A program made the position numbers and the translations under genes. From Casp-Chloro-G3 sp002816715 (GTDB taxonomy: Bacteria > Chloroflexota > Dehalococcoidia > Lucifugimonadales > UBA3495), in assembly GCA_027623815.1 (NCBI GenBank), contig JAQBUV010000003.1, positions 25,071 through 89,070 on the forward strand: 64,000 bases of DNA, in the 5' to 3' direction. Positions 60,168-64,000 of the stretch are shown here, piece after piece (position 1 is the stretch's first letter; every line of letters starts with the position of its first letter). Under the pieces are notes generated by a model. The model searched no databases. It had not been told where the DNA came from and saw nothing but the letters and a program-made list of their open reading frames with translations.

Positions 60168-61217
60168 GTGACCACAACTACCGCACCAATGACCAGCACC
60201 GTTGCCCGGGAAATCATGTACCGAGAAGCCATCAACGAGGCTTTGCGCCAGGAGATGGAGCGCGACGAAACCGTGATCATCATGGGCGAGGAAATTGCCG
60301 GTGGCGCGGGCCGGGAGCACCTGGGTATCGTCGATGCCTGGGGCGGCCCCTTCCGTACCACGGTGGGCTTGATCCAGCAGTTTGGGAATCAGCGAGTGCT
60401 GGACACTCCACTGTCAGAAGCCGCCTTTGTCGGTGCCGCCATTGGCGCGGCCTCCACTGGAATGCGGGCGGTCGCCGAGTTGATGTTCGTTGACTTCATC
60501 GGCGTCTGCATGGACCAACTGTTGAACAACGCCGCCAAAATGCGCTACATGTTTGGTGGGCAGGTGAAGGTTCCCTTTGTGCTGCTGACCCGCATTGGCG
60601 CGGGCTTCGGCAGCGCCGCCCAGCACTCGGAGTCATTTTATTCGATCTTCAGTCACATACCGGGTCTGAAGTGTGTGGTGCCCTCCGACGCATACACCGC
60701 CAAGGGCTTGTTGACCGCCGCCATTAGGGACGACGACCCGGTGATCTATTTTGAGCACAAAGGGCTGTACGGTAATCGAGGGCCGGTGCCGGAGGAACCC
60801 TATGTTCTTCCCATAGGCAAGGCCCGCACCGTGCGGCCCGGCTCGGATATCACTCTGGTCGGTATCTCCCGCATGACCTGGGTCTGCACCGAAGCGGCGG
60901 ACGAGCTAGCCAAGGAGGGAGTCAACGCCGAGGTAGTGGACTTGCTCAGTATTTCGCCCATCGACTACGACCACGTTATCGAGTCGGTGAAGCGCACCCA
61001 CCGGTTGGTGGTGGTGGACGAGGACACTCCGGTCTGTAGCATTGCCTCGGAAATCTGCGCTCGGGTTGCTGAGGAAGCCTTCGAGTACCTGGATGCGCCG
61101 CCTTCGCGAGTCACCGCGCCGCACACTCCGGTGCCCTACAGCCGCCCCTTGGAAAACATCTACCTGCCCAATGCCAGCCGGGTGATCAACACAGTGCGGC
61201 GATTGGTCAACGGTTAG
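60168..61217 (+). CDS. pdhB: 2-oxoacid dehydrogenase E1 component, beta subunit
   Basis: A transketolase-type subunit of about 349 residues that completes the E1 active site. EIMYREAINEALRQEMERDE, VIIMGEEIAGGAG, RVLDTPLSEAAFVGAAIGAA and the C-terminal EVVDLLSISPIDYD are diagnostic. The GTG at 60168 with AAGGAG six bases upstream is preferred to a TTG at 60132. No E2 (acyltransferase) or E3 gene follows; the next gene is an LLM oxidoreductase. It could be part of a pyruvate, acetoin or branched-chain complex. Confidence 0.92.
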   Translation: MTTTTAPMTSTVAREIMYREAINEALRQEMERDETVIIMGEEIAGGAGREHLGIVDAWGGPFRTTVGLIQQFGNQRVLDTPLSEAAFVGAAIGAASTGMRAVAELMFVDFIGVCMDQLLNNAAKMRYMFGGQVKVPFVLLTRIGAGFGSAAQHSESFYSIFSHIPGLKCVVPSDAYTAKGLLTAAIRDDDPVIYFEHKGLYGNRGPVPEEPYVLPIGKARTVRPGSDITLVGISRMTWVCTEAADELAKEGVNAEVVDLLSISPIDYDHVIESVKRTHRLVVVDEDTPVCSIASEICARVAEEAFEYLDAPPSRVTAPHTPVPYSRPLENIYLPNASRVINTVRRLVNG

Positions 61218-61270
61218 ATTTAGTAATTCAAGCAAAAGTCAGTTAGCCACCAGAAAATAGGGAGGTGCTC

Positions 61271-62404
61271 ATGGACATTGGTCTCTTCTACCAGATTCAG
61301 GTTCCCAAACCCTGGTCCACCGACAGCGAGTCCAAACGATATTGGGAGATGCTGGAAGAGGTAACCTACGCCGAAGAAATCGGCATGACCAGCGTCTGGT
61401 TTGTGGAGCACCACTTCCGTTCGGAGTGGTCGCACTCCAGCGCGCCGGACATCACGCTGGCAGCCATCAGCCAGCGCACCACTAAGATGCGTCTGGGCAT
61501 CGCGGTGGTGCTGGTGCCGCTACACCACCCATTGAACGTCGCCGCCCGCATGGCGACTTTGGACGTGGTCAGCAATGGTCGGGTTGACCTGGGCATTGGA
61601 CGCTCCGGCTACCCTTATCAGATGGCACCCTACGGCGCCGACCTGAAAGACGTCTCCGGCATGCTGGAAGAATACTTGAAGATAATTCCCGGGGCCTGGA
61701 CTGAGGAAGAGTTTTCTTTTGAAGGCCAGTATTACCACATACCGCCCCGGGAAGTCGTCCCCAAGCCGGTGCAAAAGCCGCACCCACCCATCTGGCAGGC
61801 GTGCAGCCAAGAGGATACCGCCCGCAAGGTGGGCGAGCAAGGTCTGGGCTGTCTGGCGCAGACCAGCGTGGGACTGGACCGGGCCGAAGCAATCATTAAA
61901 GTCTATAAAGACGCCATCAAAAACCCCAAACCTGCTACCAAGCTGATTCACAATCGGGTAGCGGGAAACACGGTAGCTTACTGCTCCGAAGACCGCCGGA
62001 AGGCCTTTGACCGGGGAGCCGAGCTAATCGATTGGTACCGCGAACAACAGCGGATGCGCGATGCCAAGGTCTGGCAAGGGTATGACCCGGCCAAAGTGCC
62101 AGAAGACTATCAATGGCATTACCAGCGTTCTCAGGGCGACACCTCACGGCGGGATGAGATTACATCACTGGACTTGATCGAAAACGGCGGGCGGTTCTGC
62201 ATCGGCAATCCCGACGATTGTATCGAGTACATTGAGAGTTACGAGGCAATGGGCGTTGATGAGATCATGCCTCTGTTCCAGGTGGGGCCGGTCTCCCATG
62301 AGGAGGTGATGGAATCTTTGCGACTATTCGGCAAGTACATCATTCCACACTTCCAGGAGAAGGCCAAGAAAGCGGGAGCAGTAACAGTAACCGCCGACGA
62401 TTAG
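61271..62404 (+). CDS. LLM-class flavin-dependent oxidoreductase
   Basis: A 377-residue luciferase-like monooxygenase family protein, a paralogue in type of the one near the window start. WFVEHHFRSEWSHSSAPDITLAA, VLVPLHHPLNVAARMATLDV and GRVDLGIGRSGYP are family blocks, and KPHPPIWQAC follows. The ATG at 61271 has AGGGAGG five bases upstream; a GTG at 61265 inside that site is not used. It follows the E1 beta gene after 53 bases, so cotranscription is possible, and ends at a perfect hairpin terminator. Substrate unknown. Confidence 0.86.
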   Translation: MDIGLFYQIQVPKPWSTDSESKRYWEMLEEVTYAEEIGMTSVWFVEHHFRSEWSHSSAPDITLAAISQRTTKMRLGIAVVLVPLHHPLNVAARMATLDVVSNGRVDLGIGRSGYPYQMAPYGADLKDVSGMLEEYLKIIPGAWTEEEFSFEGQYYHIPPREVVPKPVQKPHPPIWQACSQEDTARKVGEQGLGCLAQTSVGLDRAEAIIKVYKDAIKNPKPATKLIHNRVAGNTVAYCSEDRRKAFDRGAELIDWYREQQRMRDAKVWQGYDPAKVPEDYQWHYQRSQGDTSRRDEITSLDLIENGGRFCIGNPDDCIEYIESYEAMGVDEIMPLFQVGPVSHEEVMESLRLFGKYIIPHFQEKAKKAGAVTVTADD

Positions 62405-62435
62405 CGGCACTCTTGCTGACCAATTAATTGCAGAT

Positions 62436-62462
62436 AGGCCCCTGAACGTTCAGGGGCCTTTT
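62436..62462 (+). terminator. Terminator after the second LLM gene
   Basis: A 10-bp GC-rich stem (62436-62445 with 62450-62459) closes an ACGT loop and is followed by TTTT. Its symmetry may also serve the convergent NMT1-like gene. Confidence 0.8.
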
Positions 62463-62498
62463 CGATTCAGGGGACGTAGCTGCTCCCGTGAGTGGTGA

Positions 62499-63428
62499 TC
62501 AAGCAAATTCCCGACTGACCACTTTTTCGTAGGGTTGGCGCTCTTTGACCAGGCCAGCGCCCATTAAAATGTCCTGTAGTCCTTCGTACTCTGGCTGCTC
62601 CAGCGCGGGATGAACCGGCCAGGTTCCCTGGGCTTTGTACCTGGCGACAGATTGCGTGAGTAGTTCTTTGGGAGTTTCGGTGAAGAAGGGCGAAATGGCA
62701 TCGGCTATTTCGGTTTCGTTACTTGTTTCCAGCCACCCTAAAGCCCTGGCGAATCCCCGGACAAACCGGTGAACGGTGTCGGATTCCCGGTTCAGGAATT
62801 CGCTGGTGGCCGCAAAGGAACTGTAGGCAATGTGTCCGTTCTCAGTACCCAATGCTGAGACCAGATGTCCAGTTCCCGCCGCAATGAGTTGTTCGGCTGC
62901 GGGTTCGGGCAGGTGGATGTAGGCGGCTCTGTTCTGCTGGAAGGCCTGAACCGCTTCGTCTAGAGACAGCCCATGTATCAGCGTTAGACTGTTGGGGTCG
63001 ATCTTGTGCTTCCGCAATGCATATTGGAAAGAAGCCCAAGGCATGGGCGAGAACCCCACCGGTATCACGGTGGCCCCATTGAGCACGTCCCAGGTGAAGT
63101 CAGGATTAGGTCGTCGGCTAAGCACAAAGAAGCCGTCTCTGGCGTTGATCTCGGCGAAATGCAATGGCACCGACTCGGCGCCCCAGTCCAGCGCGATGAT
63201 ACAGCGCATAATTCCGCTCCCTACAACGTCGGCTTGCCCATGCTTCAGCGCGCTCAGTGGATGGGGATATTGAGCGGGACAGGTGCTGAAAGTCACGTCC
63301 AGCCCCTCTTCCCGGAGGAAACCACCAGCGACGGAAACATAGATGGGCGTATAGAAAACTGTTCGGAAGGTCTCCATCAACCGGAGGGGTCTTAATGTAC
63401 TGCTATTGCTTATCACTGATACAGCCAC
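62499..63428 (-). CDS. NMT1/THI5-like substrate-binding protein without signal peptide
   Basis: A 309-residue type 2 periplasmic-binding-fold protein of the NMT1/THI5-like family. The N-terminal FYTPIYVSVAGGFLREEGLDVTF, the GQADVVGSGIM turn and the FSPMPWASFQYALRKH helix match. No signal peptide or lipobox is seen from the GTG start, and no permease or ATPase genes adjoin it. It might bind a pyrimidine or aromatic precursor in the cytoplasm, or be an orphan part of an ABC importer. Function is uncertain. Confidence 0.8.
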   Translation of the reverse strand: MAVSVISNSSTLRPLRLMETFRTVFYTPIYVSVAGGFLREEGLDVTFSTCPAQYPHPLSALKHGQADVVGSGIMRCIIALDWGAESVPLHFAEINARDGFFVLSRRPNPDFTWDVLNGATVIPVGFSPMPWASFQYALRKHKIDPNSLTLIHGLSLDEAVQAFQQNRAAYIHLPEPAAEQLIAAGTGHLVSALGTENGHIAYSSFAATSEFLNRESDTVHRFVRGFARALGWLETSNETEIADAISPFFTETPKELLTQSVARYKAQGTWPVHPALEQPEYEGLQDILMGAGLVKERQPYEKVVSREFA

Positions 63429-63792
63429 TTGCCTTTTCGTTTGGATTGATGATAACTAATTTGGCGGGAGATCCAAGGCTATCGTAATCACTAGGCATAG
63501 GACTGTCAATTAGAATCAGCACTTGCTTTTTCGATTTGATTTCTGCTCAGTCGGCACCAATATTGACCTTTTTGGGGGGTGTATGCCAGAATAAATTTAG
63601 GTGGCACCTAATTTGTCGAATCGCCAACTTCTCGCTATTATTCGTAAGTTGGACATTTTTCATTTGGAAATCCAGCCTCCTGTTTCCACCTTTGAATCGT
63701 GGCACAATATGCCGTCCACATACTTTCAATTGTAGCGGTGGTTTACCAAGTAAGTTAGAGTGTCAGGATTGCTCGTCTCAAGGAGATGCCCG
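63429..63792. other. 364-base A/T-rich intergenic region
   Basis: This gap upstream of the broken trehalose-phosphate synthase start is clearly richer in A and T than the neighbouring genes. I see no supported gene, terminator or complete promoter. A TGGCAC (about 63704) recalls a sigma-54 -24 element but the partner GC is at the wrong distance. Confidence 0.5.
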
Positions 63793-63978
63793 ATGTGGAC
63801 CAAAGAGGGCCTGCAACAGATAGTCCGGCGGGAGCTTGGGGACTACCGTTTGATTGTAGTTTCTAACCGTCAGCCTTACGTTCACCAATTAGTTGATGGT
63901 AAGGTGCATTATGAAGTCCCGACGGGTGGACTGATTGAGGTGGACCCCATTGTTAGGACAGCGAAAGGGCCAAGTTAA
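63793..63978 (+). pseudogene. Truncated trehalose-6-phosphate synthase-like fragment
   Basis: MWTKEGLQQIVRRELGDYRL leads to IVVSNRQPYVHQ and PTGGLIEVDPIVRTAKG. This matches the first 60 residues of GT20 trehalose-6-phosphate synthase-type proteins (LIVVSNR at the N-terminus, then GGL..LDP). Compared with that family, E-V-D lacks one residue of the usual E-A-L-D, and a TAA follows after 61 codons; a normal enzyme is several hundred residues. AAGGAGA lies 6 bases before the ATG. I saw no continuation in other frames up to the window edge, although only about 20 bases remain. It could be a decayed gene or a frameshift. Confidence 0.6.
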
Positions 63979-64000
63979 GATAGTCTCCCGCTGGAAGGTC

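Noticed and set aside
63690..63725. Sigma-54-type promoter upstream of the trehalose-phosphate synthase fragment
   Set aside because: TGGCAC is present, but the GC of the -12 element is 10 bases from the -24 GG, not 12.
1..64000. CRISPR array, integrase, prophage or antiphage gene cluster
   Set aside because: No regularly spaced repeats, cas-like, integrase or structural phage genes were seen.

Overview
The window looks like a chromosomal segment of an uncultured member of the Chloroflexota, most likely near the Dehalococcoidia/SAR202 group. This is inferred from overall protein flavour, moderate GC by eye, a short EF-Ts, two LLM-type flavin-dependent monooxygenase-like proteins and a fumarylacetoacetate-hydrolase-family enzyme. 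No 16S rRNA or other decisive marker is present, so the placement is tentative. Most of the window is housekeeping. There is no prophage, CRISPR array, rRNA operon or intact transposase.

Layout. 1-8.2 kb: end of an ABC exporter, an LLM oxidoreductase, a FAH-family enzyme, an M16 peptidase, an MBL hydrolase and uvrA. 8.4-10.4 kb: biotin carboxylase plus biotin carrier protein. 10.5-14.6 kb: tightly overlapping ybeY-dnaX-ybaB-recR-recO operon, read leftwards. 14.8-19.2 kb: rightward genes for an acidic hypothetical protein, an amidohydrolase and a PAC2 protein, then infC-rpmI-rplT with its own promoter and terminator; infC appears to start with AUA. 19.2-24.7 kb: leftward moeA (His-rich N-terminus) with a small partner, then pheS-pheT. 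24.8-28.1 kb: rightward MFS transporter and two small transcription units of poorly known genes, the least ordinary part of the window. 28.1-38.3 kb: leftward rpsB-tsf-pyrH-frr-uppS-cdsA-dxr-rseP-ispG-proS, a classical translation/lipid/isoprenoid cluster. 38.5-48.4 kb: leftward rplS, priA, def, cca, secD-secF, nfo, a minimal metalloprotease and pgpA. 48.6-53 kb: two lipoproteins, a small DUF6504-like protein and an S9 peptidase. 53.1 kb: tRNA-Val(GAC). 53.4-62.4 kb: rightward TerB-like protein, acs, gatB-secG-SAM hydroxide adenosyltransferase, E1 alpha and beta of a 2-oxoacid dehydrogenase, and a second LLM protein. 62.5-64 kb: a lone NMT1-like binding protein and a broken trehalose-phosphate synthase start.

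How they fit together. Acs and the E1 pair feed acetyl-CoA metabolism, together with the biotin carboxylase. dxr, ispG and uppS supply isoprenoid and undecaprenyl carriers. secD, secF and secG belong to the Sec translocon. recO, recR, dnaX, priA, uvrA and nfo cover replication and repair.

The best lead is 26236-28102. A perfect GAAC-N4-GTTC palindrome sits inside the spacer of a promoter driving a zinc-ribbon protein and a RuvC-like protein whose catalytic glutamate is replaced. This is followed by a second promoter, a structured leader, a DUF3467-like protein and an unrecognised protein. Other leads are the AUA start of infC, a dispersed imperfect inverted repeat present in at least three intergenic gaps, and the truncated trehalose-phosphate synthase.
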